7,388 nt of DNA from Natrialbaceae archaeon Tc-Br11_E2g1. Lineage in GTDB: Archaea; Halobacteriota; Halobacteria; Halobacteriales; Natrialbaceae. The notes below the pieces were generated by a model. The model saw only the letters and a program-made list of their open reading frames with translations, made no database searches and was not told where the DNA came from. The stretch lies in the NCBI GenBank assembly GCA_001564255.1, contig LKNC01000140.1, positions 1 through 7,388 of the forward strand, read 5' to 3'. Positions within the stretch are counted from its first letter, which is position 1. Every line of letters begins with the position of its first letter. This document shows, one piece after another, positions 1-5,875 of the stretch. Made by a program: the position numbers and the translations under genes.

Positions 1-35
1 ACGGCGTCTCACCGACCACGCCGTGTTCCCACTCG

Positions 36-58
36 CCGGGCACCACCCGGAAGTTAAT
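36..58 (+). promoter_or_regulatory. Probable usp promoter (TATA-like GTTAAT) with upstream inverted repeat
   Basis: The only AT-rich stretch before the Usp gene is GTTAAT at 53-58. Its centre lies about 28 bp before the ATG at 84, the distance expected between an archaeal TATA box and the start of a leaderless transcript. A 5-bp inverted repeat (CCGGG at 36-40, CCCGG at 46-50) sits immediately upstream, where a BRE or regulator site would be. This placement supports 84 rather than 57 as the start, because the ATG at 57 falls inside the TATA element. The promoter call is inferred from spacing and base composition only. Confidence 0.5.
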
Positions 59-64
59 GTCCGT

Positions 65-81
65 CGGGGGGTTACCCCCCG
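65..81. repeat. Perfect GC palindrome between TATA box and ATG of the usp gene
   Basis: The arms CGGGGGG (65-71) and CCCCCCG (75-81) flank the three bases TTA. The element ends two bases before the ATG at 84. If the transcript is leaderless, the palindrome lies in the non-transcribed stretch between TATA and start, a classic place for a repressor to block TFB or polymerase. If transcription starts further upstream, it would instead form a very stable hairpin against the start codon. Either way it is likely regulatory. Confidence 0.55.
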
Positions 82-83
82 GT

Positions 84-539
84 ATGAGTTTCGTCGTTCC
101 GTTCGACGGATCGGACCTGTCCGAGGCTGCTCTCAGACGGGCCGGCGAGTACGCGGAAACGTTCGACGAGGACGTCGTCGCTGTCTGTGTCGTCTCCGAG
201 CGCAGACGGTACGCCCGCGAGAAAGGGTGGATCGACGACGAGGAGTTCGACCTCGAGTCGGTGACCGAGGGCCTCGAGACACGGGTCCGCGAGGTCGTCC
301 CCGACGCCGACTTCGACTACGAACTGATCAGGGAGTATCCGCCGGTCGAGCGGATCGCCGAACACGTCCAGACGCTGGTCGAGCGACACGACCCGTCCGT
401 CGTCTTTCTCGGCAGCGACAACGTCGGCGGGATCGTGACGCCGGTCTCGAGTGTCGGCGCACACGTCACCGCTGACGAGGCCTACGACGTCTACATCGTC
501 TGTCACCCCGACGCTCCGACACCCGACTACCTCGAGTGA
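84..539 (+). CDS. Universal stress protein (UspA) family protein
   Basis: This encodes a 151-aa cytoplasmic protein, the usual size of a single Usp domain. It opens with a beta strand and acidic loop (VVPFDGSDLSEAALRRA, residues 4-20), the Usp start in which the Asp contacts nucleotide. A second strand follows near 31-37 (VVAVCVV), and a late strand VVFLGSDN (106-113) leads to the region that holds the ATP-binding loop in ATP-type members. There the classic G-x2-G-x9-G-S/T pattern is only partly kept: the stretch from residue 110 has Gly110 and Gly115-116, but Asn113 stands at the second Gly and SSVG replaces the G-S pair. ATP binding is therefore uncertain. The middle (40-62) is highly charged, as in halophilic proteins. 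ATG 84 is preferred over ATG 57 because of the promoter placement and because the fold begins right after it. It is transcribed alone, away from the left edge. The family role in stress survival is known in general; the partner here is unknown. Confidence 0.85.
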   Translation: MSFVVPFDGSDLSEAALRRAGEYAETFDEDVVAVCVVSERRRYAREKGWIDDEEFDLESVTEGLETRVREVVPDADFDYELIREYPPVERIAEHVQTLVERHDPSVVFLGSDNVGGIVTPVSSVGAHVTADEAYDVYIVCHPDAPTPDYLE

Positions 540-593
540 CGCGGGCACGGCCGTGGAGGGGGTCGAATGTCATCGATTCGGTCTCACGATAGC

Positions 594-622
594 GACGAAC
601 GGGCCCGACTCGTGTAGTTTTT
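594..622 (+). terminator. Possible usp terminator (T-tract)
   Basis: A run of five T (618-622) lies about 80 bp after the Usp stop and is preceded by a GC-rich stretch with only a weak 4-bp pairing (ACGA 595-598 with TCGT 610-613). Haloarchaeal termination depends mainly on U-tracts, so this is the best candidate in the gap, but the evidence is thin. Confidence 0.3.
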
Positions 623-637
623 GCACTCTCCGAAACC

Positions 638-675
638 CGTTCCCAGATACGGGGAACGTACCCCCGCCTTATTTA
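638..675 (+). promoter_or_regulatory. Candidate promoter: inverted repeat CGTTCCC/GGGAACG plus TATA-like TTATTTA
   Basis: Seven-base arms CGTTCCC (638-644) and GGGAACG (652-658) flank seven bases and are followed after 10 bp by TTATTTA (669-675), the most AT-rich spot in the gap. Read on the + strand, this would place a transcript start near 700, giving uvrB a leader of almost 290 nt or driving a small RNA. Read on the minus strand, TAAATAA would start transcription inside the repeat. No downstream start codon sits at leaderless distance, so the target is unclear. Confidence 0.3.
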
Positions 676-731
676 CTTGAACGTCCGTACAGTCGATCGC
701 CGTTCGTCATCCGACACATCACCGCATCCAC

Positions 732-747
732 GGACGGTACCCCGTCC
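732..747. repeat. Short hairpin GGACGG-TACC-CCGTCC
   Basis: Six-base arms (732-737 and 742-747) surround a four-base loop inside the usp-uvrB gap. If the region is transcribed from about 700, this forms a compact GC stem-loop. No known RNA family is recognised. Confidence 0.4.
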
Positions 748-801
748 AGCGTGTTCACCTCGATTGAAGCGGACGGGGAGGGATAATACGGCCCCAGTGC
801 C

Positions 802-825
802 GGCCGACTGGCTGTCGGCCCCGTT
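802..825. repeat. Strong hairpin GGCCGAC/GTCGGCC followed by TTT
   Basis: Seven-base arms (802-808 and 814-820) surround the loop TGGCT, and CCGTTTCT follows. It resembles a weak intrinsic terminator or an attenuator-like stem on the + strand, about 170 bp before the uvrB start. Function is not established by the sequence. Confidence 0.4.
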
Positions 826-948
826 TCTAGACCGACGAGTACGGTGTCGGGACGTCCCCGTGAGTTTTACGAGTCGTGATCGGACGGCCATCGTGGCGGG
901 CCTCCCGGTGTTCGGTCCACAAACCGCTCGCAGGTTGCCACGACCAAG

Positions 949-980
949 CGTACGGGTCAAGTGGCTTCACTCCGTACGGG
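949..980. repeat. Direct repeat CGTACGGG x2 just upstream of uvrB
   Basis: CGTACGGG occurs at 949-956 and again at 973-980, 24 bp apart from start to start, and the second copy ends 8 bp before the GTG start of uvrB. Each copy contains the palindrome CGTACG or most of it. The position would suit paired regulator sites around a transcription start, but two 8-mers are weak evidence. Confidence 0.35.
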
Positions 981-988
981 ACACAACA

Positions 989-3043
989 GTGAGCGATACT
1001 CGAGGCCCCCTCCAGCCGGACCGCCCAGACGCCACGAAGCCCTTCGAGGTTGACGCCCCCTTCGATCCGGCGGGTGACCAGCCGAAGGCGATCGAACAGC
1101 TCGCCGAGGGATTCGGGTCGGGGGTTGACGAACAGACCCTCCTCGGTGTCACGGGGTCGGGCAAGACGAACACGGTCTCGTGGGTGATCGAGGAGATCCA
1201 GAAACCGACGCTGGTCATCGCCCACAACAAAACCTTGGCGGCCCAACTGTACGAGGAGTTTCGGAACCTCTTTCCGGATAACGCAGTGGAATACTTCGTC
1301 TCCTACTACGACTACTACCAGCCCGAGGCCTACGTCGAACAGAGTGATACCTACATCGACAAGGACGCCTCGATCAACGACGAGATCGATCGGCTGCGCC
1401 ACTCGGCGACCCGTTCGCTGTTGACTCGAGACGACGTCATCGTCGTCGCCTCCGTCTCCGCGATCTACGGACTCGGTGACCCGCGAAACTACGTCGAGAT
1501 GGCGATGCGTCTGGAAGTCGGCGAGGAGATCGGCCGCGAGGAGTTGCTCAAACGCCTGGTCGACCTCAACTACGAGCGCAACGACGTCGATTTCACCCAG
1601 GGCACGTTCCGGGTGCGCGGCGATACCATCGAGATCTACCCGATGTACGGCCGGTATGCCGTCCGGGTGGAGTTCTGGGGCGACGAGATCGATCGGATGC
1701 TCAAGGTCGACTCCCTCGAGGGCGAGGTCAAAAGCTCCGAACCCGCCGTGTTGGTCCACCCGGCAGAACACTACTCGCTGCCGGAAGACCGCCTCGAGAC
1801 GGCACTCGAGGAGATTCGATCGGATCTCGACTCCCGGATCAGCTACTTCGAGCGCACGGGCGATCTGATCGCTGCCCAGCGAATCGAGGAACGGACGACC
1901 TTCGACCTCGAGATGATCGAGGAGACTGGCTACTGTTCGGGCATCGAGAACTACTCGGTCTATCTCGACGACCGAAACTCGGGTGACACCCCCTACACCT
2001 TGCTCGATTACTTCCCCGACGAGTTCCTCACCGTCGTCGACGAGTCCCACGTGACCCTTCCCCAGATCCGGGGCCAACACGCCGGCGACAAGTCCCGCAA
2101 GGACTCGCTGGTCGAGAACGGCTTTCGTCTGCCGACAGCGTACGACAACCGCCCGCTGACCTTCGAGGAGTTCGAGGCGAAGACCGATCGGACGCTGTAC
2201 GTCTCGGCGACGCCGGCCGACTACGAGCGCGAGAAGAGTGAGCGAATCGTCGAACAGATCGTCCGTCCGACCCACCTCGTCGACCCTGCTGTCGAGGTCG
2301 CCCCCGCAACGGGACAGATCGACGATCTCCTCGATCGCATCGACGAACGCATCGGACGCGACGAACGCACCCTCGTCACGACACTCACGAAGCGAATGGC
2401 CGAGGACCTCACGGAGTACCTAGAAGAGGCGGGCGTTTCCGTCGAGTACATGCACGACGAGACCGACACCTTAGAGCGCCACGAGATCATCCGTTCGCTT
2501 CGATTGGGGGAGATCGACGTCCTCGTGGGGATCAACCTGCTCCGTGAGGGCCTTGACATCCCCGAGGTCTCGCTCGTGGCGATCCTGGACGCCGACCAGG
2601 AGGGGTTCTTGCGTTCGGAGACAACCCTCGTCCAGACGATGGGGCGGGCCGCCAGGAACGTAAACGGCGAGGTCGTCCTCTACGCCGACGCCCCCTCGAA
2701 CGCCATGCAGTCTGCGATCGAAGAGACCCAGCGTCGCCGACGGATTCAACGGGAGTACAACGACGAACACGGCTACGAACCGACGACGATCGAGAAGGCG
2801 GTCGGCGAGACGAACCTCCCCGGCTCGAAGACGGACACCTCGACGGTCTCCGGACGGGAGCTCTCCGACGAACAGGAGGCGGCCCGCTACATCGAGGACC
2901 TGGAGACACAGATGCGGGAGGCGGCGAACAACCTCGAGTTCGAACTCGCGGCCGACATCCGCGATCGGATCCGTGAGGTTCACGAGGAGTTCGACCTCGA
3001 GGGTGGCGATGAGGGTATCGCGCCCCCGGGCGAGGAGTTTTGA
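989..3043 (+). CDS. uvrB: UvrABC system protein B (excinuclease ABC subunit UvrB)
   Basis: UvrB is the damage-verifying helicase-like subunit of bacterial-type nucleotide-excision repair: it is loaded on DNA by UvrA and recruits the nuclease UvrC. This 684-aa protein matches the usual length of about 670. Visible motifs in order are: Walker A GVTGSGKT (53-60); the aromatic beta-hairpin that inserts between DNA strands, [10 protein letters not shown] (106-115); the DEAD-type box VVDESH (349-354); SATP (406-409); motif [15 protein letters not shown] (514-527); motif [11 protein letters not shown] (549-557); and the C-terminal UVR coiled-coil domain (about 634-661) used to bind UvrC or UvrA. The start is taken as GTG because the acidic leader and the conserved PFEVDAPF block (18-25) begin there, whereas in-frame upstream sequence is basic and Arg/Pro-rich. 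No Shine-Dalgarno is seen. uvrA and uvrC are not in the window. The presence of uvr genes in haloarchaea is usually explained by ancient transfer from bacteria; base composition here matches the neighbours. Confidence 0.98.
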   Translation: MSDTRGPLQPDRPDATKPFEVDAPFDPAGDQPKAIEQLAEGFGSGVDEQTLLGVTGSGKTNTVSWVIEEIQKPTLVIAHNKTLAAQLYEEFRNLFPDNAVEYFVSYYDYYQPEAYVEQSDTYIDKDASINDEIDRLRHSATRSLLTRDDVIVVASVSAIYGLGDPRNYVEMAMRLEVGEEIGREELLKRLVDLNYERNDVDFTQGTFRVRGDTIEIYPMYGRYAVRVEFWGDEIDRMLKVDSLEGEVKSSEPAVLVHPAEHYSLPEDRLETALEEIRSDLDSRISYFERTGDLIAAQRIEERTTFDLEMIEETGYCSGIENYSVYLDDRNSGDTPYTLLDYFPDEFLTVVDESHVTLPQIRGQHAGDKSRKDSLVENGFRLPTAYDNRPLTFEEFEAKTDRTLYVSATPADYEREKSERIVEQIVRPTHLVDPAVEVAPATGQIDDLLDRIDERIGRDERTLVTTLTKRMAEDLTEYLEEAGVSVEYMHDETDTLERHEIIRSLRLGEIDVLVGINLLREGLDIPEVSLVAILDADQEGFLRSETTLVQTMGRAARNVNGEVVLYADAPSNAMQSAIEETQRRRRIQREYNDEHGYEPTTIEKAVGETNLPGSKTDTSTVSGRELSDEQEAARYIEDLETQMREAANNLEFELAADIRDRIREVHEEFDLEGGDEGIAPPGEEF

Positions 3044-3055
3044 ACTCGGGTACCG

Positions 3056-3574
3056 CTACAACTCGAGGGTGTACACCGCCTCCACGTACTCCTCGTCGTC
3101 GATCCTGACGGTCCCCTCGTCGGTCTCCTCGAAGCCGTGTTTCCCGTAGAACTCGCGGGCGGCGTCGTTCGAGGCCAGATCGAGCGCCCGGATCCGTTCG
3201 ACGGCCGGCTCGAGGCGTTCGATCAGTCGGTCGTGGAGCGCAGAACCGATCCCCTCACCCTGGTAGTCCGGATGGACGTACATCCGCAAGACGTCCCCTT
3301 CCTCCCCGTGGACGATGCCGTGAGTGAAGCCCACGACCTCGCCGTCGGCCTCCGCGAGGAGAAACTCCGTCTCGAGGGCGTCGAGTTCGACCGAGAACCC
3401 ACCGTCGCCGTACCAGCCGTCGATCGCGGCCTCGAGTTCGTCGTCGGCGTACCACTCGGCGACGGTCTCCTCGATCGTCTCGGCGTCGAGTTCGTCGTAG
3501 GTCGCCTGCCAGGTCTCCCGTGCGACCTCGCGGATCGCACCGTGATCGTCGTCTGTAGCGTCTCGAATCTCCAT
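3056..3574 (-). CDS. GNAT family N-acetyltransferase (copy 1, longer)
   Basis: This encodes a 172-aa GNAT-fold enzyme, expected to move an acetyl group from acetyl-CoA to an amine; the substrate cannot be read from sequence. The acetyl-CoA pyrophosphate loop (motif A) is clear at 98-113 (MYVHPDYQGEGIGSAL, with Q105-G-E-G-I-G110), and motif B, NDAAREFYGKHGF, follows at 136-148. The N-terminal helix segment IREVARETW (14-22) and ETVAEWY (36-42) likely shape the acceptor side. The start is ATG 3574 because the neighbouring paralogue begins with the same MEIR; an ATG three codons upstream (3583) is possible. It is a clear duplicate of the gene at 3681-4166 but carries about 13 extra residues around 51-69. 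It converges on uvrB with only 12 bp between stop codons and no T-tract, so the two transcripts probably overlap. Confidence 0.93.
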   Translation of the reverse strand: MEIRDATDDDHGAIREVARETWQATYDELDAETIEETVAEWYADDELEAAIDGWYGDGGFSVELDALETEFLLAEADGEVVGFTHGIVHGEEGDVLRMYVHPDYQGEGIGSALHDRLIERLEPAVERIRALDLASNDAAREFYGKHGFEETDEGTVRIDDEEYVEAVYTLEL

Positions 3575-3615
3575 GCCCACCATTGTTCTTGGTTTATCAT
3601 GAAGGTTTCCCAACT

Positions 3616-3630
3616 GTAACTTATCGTTAG
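3616..3630 (-). promoter_or_regulatory. Candidate TATA box for GNAT copy 1
   Basis: On the minus strand, CGATAAGTTAC has its centre about 27 bp before a start point near 3595, leaving a leader of some 12-21 nt before the ATG at 3583 or 3574. A second AT-rich site (ATGATAAACC, 3600-3591) is too close to the start codon. Its existence suggests the two GNAT genes can be transcribed separately. Confidence 0.3.
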
Positions 3631-3666
3631 AAAGTGTCGTTGTACACGCTCGTGGGACCGACCGAA

Positions 3667-3679
3667 GGCGACGCTCGCC
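3667..3679 (-). terminator. Hairpin directly after the stop of GNAT copy 2
   Basis: Five-base arms GGCGA (3667-3671) and TCGCC (3675-3679) surround a three-base loop and begin one base past the TAA of the upstream GNAT gene. There is no T-run directly behind it; the nearest is a TTTC at about 3632-3635. This is a weak terminator candidate or simply a stabilising 3' stem. Confidence 0.25.
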
Positions 3680-3680
3680 G

Positions 3681-4166
3681 TTACTCCAACTCGAGGGTGT
3701 AGACGGCCTCAGTGTGCGATTCGCCACCGATCTCGACTTCACCCTCGTCGGTCCGTTCGAAGCCGAGTCCCTCGTAGAACTCCCGGGCGTCGTCGTTCGA
3801 CTCGAGGTCGAGCGCGCGCATGCGGTTCATGTTGAAATCCTCCATGTCCGCCCGCAAGCGCTCGTGAAGGGCGGTGCCGATACCCTCCGCCTGATGGTCG
3901 GGGTGGACGTACATCCGCACGACGTCCCCCTCGTCTTTCCGGACGACGCCGTGGGTGAAGCCGACGACCTCGCCGTCGACTTCGGCGACGAGGAAGGCCG
4001 TGCCGGGTCGACCCATGACGGCCTCGAGGTCCTCGTCCCCGTACCACGTTTCGACCGTCTCGTCTACCGTCTCGGCCTCGAGTTCGTCGTAGGTCGCGTG
4101 CCAGGTCGCCCTGGCGACCTCGCGGATTCGGTCTCTGTCGTCGGGGGTTGCCGGTCTGATCTCCAT
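3681..4166 (-). CDS. GNAT family N-acetyltransferase (copy 2, shorter)
   Basis: This encodes a 161-aa acetyl-CoA-dependent N-acetyltransferase of unknown substrate. Motif A is intact at 85-100 (MYVHPDHQAEGIGTAL, Q92-A-E-G-I-G97), and motif B follows at 124-136 (NDDAREFYEGLGF). It aligns almost end to end with the gene at 3056-3574: MEIR-AT-DD, IREVAR-TW-ATYDEL-AET, GEVVGFTHG, VRMYVHPD and EAVYTLEL are shared or nearly so. It lacks about 13 residues after position 50 (LEAVMGRPGTAFL against the longer acidic loop of its twin) and has the Met/Asn-rich stretch FNMNRMRALD (111-120) before motif B. The start is ATG 4166, homologous to the other copy. This is a tandem duplication followed by divergence, so substrate specificity may have shifted. 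Confidence 0.93.
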   Translation of the reverse strand: MEIRPATPDDRDRIREVARATWHATYDELEAETVDETVETWYGDEDLEAVMGRPGTAFLVAEVDGEVVGFTHGVVRKDEGDVVRMYVHPDHQAEGIGTALHERLRADMEDFNMNRMRALDLESNDDAREFYEGLGFERTDEGEVEIGGESHTEAVYTLELE

Positions 4167-4210
4167 GGGAGACAGTACGGTCGCACCCCCCAAAGAGCTT
4201 CTCTCAACTG

Positions 4211-4218
4211 AATTTTTG
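4211..4218 (-). promoter_or_regulatory. Candidate TATA box for GNAT copy 2
   Basis: On the minus strand, CAAAAATT lies about 47 bp before the ATG at 4166, predicting transcription start near 4186 and a leader of about 20 nt. It lies just past the T-run that may end the upstream transcript, which supports a new promoter here. The call rests on AT content and position only. Confidence 0.35.
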
Positions 4219-4224
4219 TGTGTG

Positions 4225-4265
4225 AAAAAACGCTTGGACTTCCCCCGGGGACCGCCGGCGGGCAC
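4225..4265 (-). terminator. Likely terminator after the class-V aminotransferase gene
   Basis: Reading on the minus strand from the stop codon, there is a self-complementary GC-rich stretch (CCGCCGGCGG, then CCCCGGGGG), followed by GCG and a run of six T (4230-4225). A GC-rich block followed by a U-tract immediately behind a gene fits haloarchaeal termination, which relies mostly on the U-tract. It would separate this gene from the GNAT pair. Confidence 0.55.
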
Positions 4266-5372
4266 CTACAGCGCCTCGAGGACGGCGTCGATATCCGCGG
4301 GGGTGTTGAACGCGTGGACGGAGGCACGAACCGCCTCCGGATAGGGAAGCGAGCGGACGACGATCCCCGCCTCGGCGAGGCGGTCGACGGTGGCCTCGGG
4401 GTCGTCTGCGGCGACCGTCACCAGCCCCGACTCGTAGGCCCGCGGGCTGAGCAGGCGTTCGTCGTCGATCCCCGCTTTCAGCCGGTCGGTGAGCGTCTCG
4501 ACTCGCCGCTGGATCGTCTCGAGGCCGAGTTCCGCCTGGAGGGCGATCGCTTCGATGAGGCCGGCGTAGGGGGCGGGACTGCTCGTCCCGACCTCGAACC
4601 GTCCCGCACCCGGCCGGTACTCGTAGTCGGTGGCGTTTGGCTCCTTGACGCTGCGGTAGCCGATCGCACTCGGCGAGAGGCCGGCTTCGGCCCCCTCACG
4701 AACGTAGAGGAATCCCGCGCCGAAGGGGCCGAGCAACCACTTGTGACCCGCCCCGGCGGCGAAGTCAGCACCCCACTCACGGACGTCGACCGCGGTCTGG
4801 CCGGGGGACTGGACGGCGTCGACGAGCACCCGCGCCGAGGCGTCGTGGGCGATCTCGACGACCTCCTCGATCGGCAGTCGGGTGCCATGTGTCCAGGTGA
4901 GCGAACTCAGACAGAACAGTTTCGCCTCCGACGCGACCGCCTTCACGTCCGCTATGTCGAGTCGTCCGCCCTCGGTCTCGAGGACTCGCACTTCGATCCC
5001 GACCTCACGCTCTAGACGGCGCCAGGGGAGAATCCCCGCGGAGTGCTCGAGGTCGGTACGGACGACGACGTCGCCCGGTTCCCAGTCGATCGCACCCGCC
5101 ACGCGGTTTATGCCGTCGGTGGTGCTCTCGGTCAGGGCGATCTCCCGTGGTGAGGCCCCGAGGAGGTCCGCGACCGCGACGCTCGCCTCGTCGTAGACGT
5201 CTATCGCCGCCCCGTAAGGGCCCTCCGCTGTCGGTGCGTCGTACTCGTGAAACTGGAGGGCCGCCTCGGTCGCCTCGACGATACGACGCGGGCTGGGGCC
5301 ACTCGCGCCCGTGTTGAGGTAGATGTCGTCCTCGAGTGCGGGGATGTCCGCACGGAGGGCTGTCAGGTCCAT
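4266..5372 (-). CDS. Class-V PLP-dependent aminotransferase / cysteine-desulfurase-like protein
   Basis: This encodes a 368-aa fold-type I PLP enzyme. Visible signatures are: the N-terminal substrate-site block YLNTGASGPSP (18-28); the phosphate-binding TESTTDGINR (81-90); His110 in DLEHSAG, which should stack on the cofactor; Asp185 and Gln188 in VDAVQSPGQ; and the Schiff-base lysine Lys211 in GAGHKWLLGPFGAGF. The C-terminal arginine motif appears as VRASVHAFNT (348-357). NifS/SufS desulfurases carry a catalytic Cys on a loop near here (RxGHHCA in SufS); this protein has none, and its only Cys is Cys154. It therefore belongs to the SufS/isopenicillin-epimerase-like subgroup but is unlikely to be a standard persulfide-forming desulfurase; it may be a lyase, epimerase or aminotransferase. 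It lies 64 bp behind the thioredoxin gene with no clear TATA between, so co-transcription is plausible. The ATG is the only Met placed before the fold's first helix. Confidence 0.9.
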   Translation of the reverse strand: MDLTALRADIPALEDDIYLNTGASGPSPRRIVEATEAALQFHEYDAPTAEGPYGAAIDVYDEASVAVADLLGASPREIALTESTTDGINRVAGAIDWEPGDVVVRTDLEHSAGILPWRRLEREVGIEVRVLETEGGRLDIADVKAVASEAKLFCLSSLTWTHGTRLPIEEVVEIAHDASARVLVDAVQSPGQTAVDVREWGADFAAGAGHKWLLGPFGAGFLYVREGAEAGLSPSAIGYRSVKEPNATDYEYRPGAGRFEVGTSSPAPYAGLIEAIALQAELGLETIQRRVETLTDRLKAGIDDERLLSPRAYESGLVTVAADDPEATVDRLAEAGIVVRSLPYPEAVRASVHAFNTPADIDAVLEAL

Positions 5373-5436
5373 GTTTCGTAGTTACCGGCGAGCGTGGAGA
5401 GCCTGCCGGTGTTCCGTGGCCTCGAAGCGAAACCGT

Positions 5437-5772
5437 CTACGCGAGCGAGTCGATCTCCGAACGCAGCTGTTCGGCGGGCTTTGCCCCGACGTGTCGGCCC
5501 GCCTGCTGGCCGTCGGCGTACAGCAACATCGTCGGGACGCCCTGGACGGCGTTTGCGGCTGCAAGCCCCTGGTGTTCGTCGACGTCGACTTTCGCAACTA
5601 CCGCGTCGGTGTCGGCCGCCAGCTCCTCGAGGATCGGCTCGAGCATCTGGCATGGACCACACCAGTCGGCGTAGAAGTCCACGAGGACAACGCCGTGCTG
5701 GTCGAGGACCTCCTGTAGGTGGGACTCGCTGTCGATGGTGATCGGCTCGTCGGGGATCTCGGTCTGTGACAT
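5437..5772 (-). CDS. Thioredoxin
   Basis: This encodes a 111-aa single-domain thioredoxin, the standard length, acting in the cytoplasm as a dithiol-disulfide reductant. The active site is the classical DFYADWCGPCQ (residues 32-42; redox Cys38 and Cys41), with the buried Asp32 and the cis-proline loop GVPTMLLY (78-85, cis-Pro80) in place. The C-terminal helix follows at 99-110. No signal peptide or membrane segment is present. ATG 5772 is chosen over in-frame positions further upstream because it puts the TATA-like TTAAAA at leaderless distance and avoids a basic, Arg/Pro-rich extension. It lies between a cysteine-containing regulator gene and a PLP enzyme gene, all on the same strand, and shares an upstream element with the regulator. 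A thioredoxin reductase is not in the window. Confidence 0.96.
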   Translation of the reverse strand: MSQTEIPDEPITIDSESHLQEVLDQHGVVLVDFYADWCGPCQMLEPILEELAADTDAVVAKVDVDEHQGLAAANAVQGVPTMLLYADGQQAGRHVGAKPAEQLRSEIDSLA

Positions 5773-5798
5773 CGTACCCACGTCTATGACCTCGAGTG

Positions 5799-5804
5799 TT
5801 TTAA
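5799..5804 (-). promoter_or_regulatory. TATA box of the thioredoxin gene (TTAAAA)
   Basis: On the minus strand the sequence TGTTAAAACAC contains TTAAAA centred about 29 bp before the ATG at 5772, so transcription should begin within a few bases of the start codon. This is the leaderless arrangement common in haloarchaea. A regulator-like element lies 15 bp upstream of it (5819-5830). Confidence 0.6.
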
Positions 5805-5818
5805 CAGTTGTGGAAGAA

Positions 5819-5830
5819 GTATACAATACA
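5819..5830. promoter_or_regulatory. Putative operator copy A (GTATACAATACA), thioredoxin promoter
   Basis: The core is a perfect inverted repeat, GTAT-ACA-ATAC, at 5819-5829. Ten of twelve bases match the element at 6319-6330 upstream of the regulator gene, in the same orientation and at nearly the same distance from the start codon (47 against 45 bp). It sits just upstream of the TATA box, a position from which archaeal regulators often activate. The likeliest binder is the product of the adjacent regulator gene, by inference. Confidence 0.5.
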
Positions 5831-5875
5831 GGCCGACGGGGAGATCGGACGGGACGGATCCGCCACGGGCGAGGG

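Larger units (their letters stand above)
540..988. other. 449-bp intergenic region between usp and uvrB
   Basis: I find no convincing gene here. A reading frame continuous with uvrB stays open back to about 677, but its translation is rich in Arg, Pro and Ser and poor in acidic residues. That is the signature of non-coding GC-rich DNA and not of a haloarchaeal protein. The region does hold structure: an inverted repeat (638-658) just before a TATA-like TTATTTA (669-675), hairpins at 732-747 and 802-820, and a direct repeat near the uvrB start. It probably contains the uvrB promoter and possibly an untranslated RNA. Confidence 0.5.
3476..4107. repeat. Residual DNA-level duplication shared by the two GNAT genes
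   Basis: Two 40-bp blocks, 3476-3515 and 4068-4107, differ at only about two positions and include 20 identical bases (3486-3505 and 4078-4097) coding for the ATYDEL-AET segment. A further 15-bp identity, CAACTCGAGGGTGTA, marks the 3' ends (3059-3073 and 3687-3701). Together these show a tandem gene duplication in direct orientation with a unit of roughly 600-630 bp. Confidence 0.7.

Noticed and set aside
57..83. Earlier ATG at 57 for the Usp gene
   Set aside because: It would add nine residues encoded largely by the GC palindrome and would place the start codon inside the only TATA-like element. The fold starts directly after ATG 84.
673..960. 95-codon minus-strand frame in the usp-uvrB gap
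   Set aside because: The product would be very basic and Arg-rich with no recognisable motif and no promoter at a suitable distance; it is more likely non-coding.
677..988. In-frame upstream extension of uvrB by about 104 codons from a TTG
   Set aside because: The extension is rich in Arg, Pro and Ser and low in acidic residues, unlike the acidic UvrB and other haloarchaeal proteins. UvrB has no such N-terminal domain, and the family-like N-terminus begins at GTG 989.
540..988. tRNA or other known structured RNA in the usp-uvrB gap
   Set aside because: No T-loop (GGTTC-A/G-A) signature or cloverleaf could be found. The hairpins present are isolated stems.
827..2275. Long open frame antisense to uvrB (482 codons)
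   Set aside because: It is a typical GC-rich shadow frame opposite a strongly supported gene; its translation has no recognisable domain.
4218..5015. 265-codon open frame antisense to the PLP enzyme gene
   Set aside because: It overlaps a gene with all family motifs intact, and the translation is low-complexity and Arg/Gly/Asp-rich with no domain.
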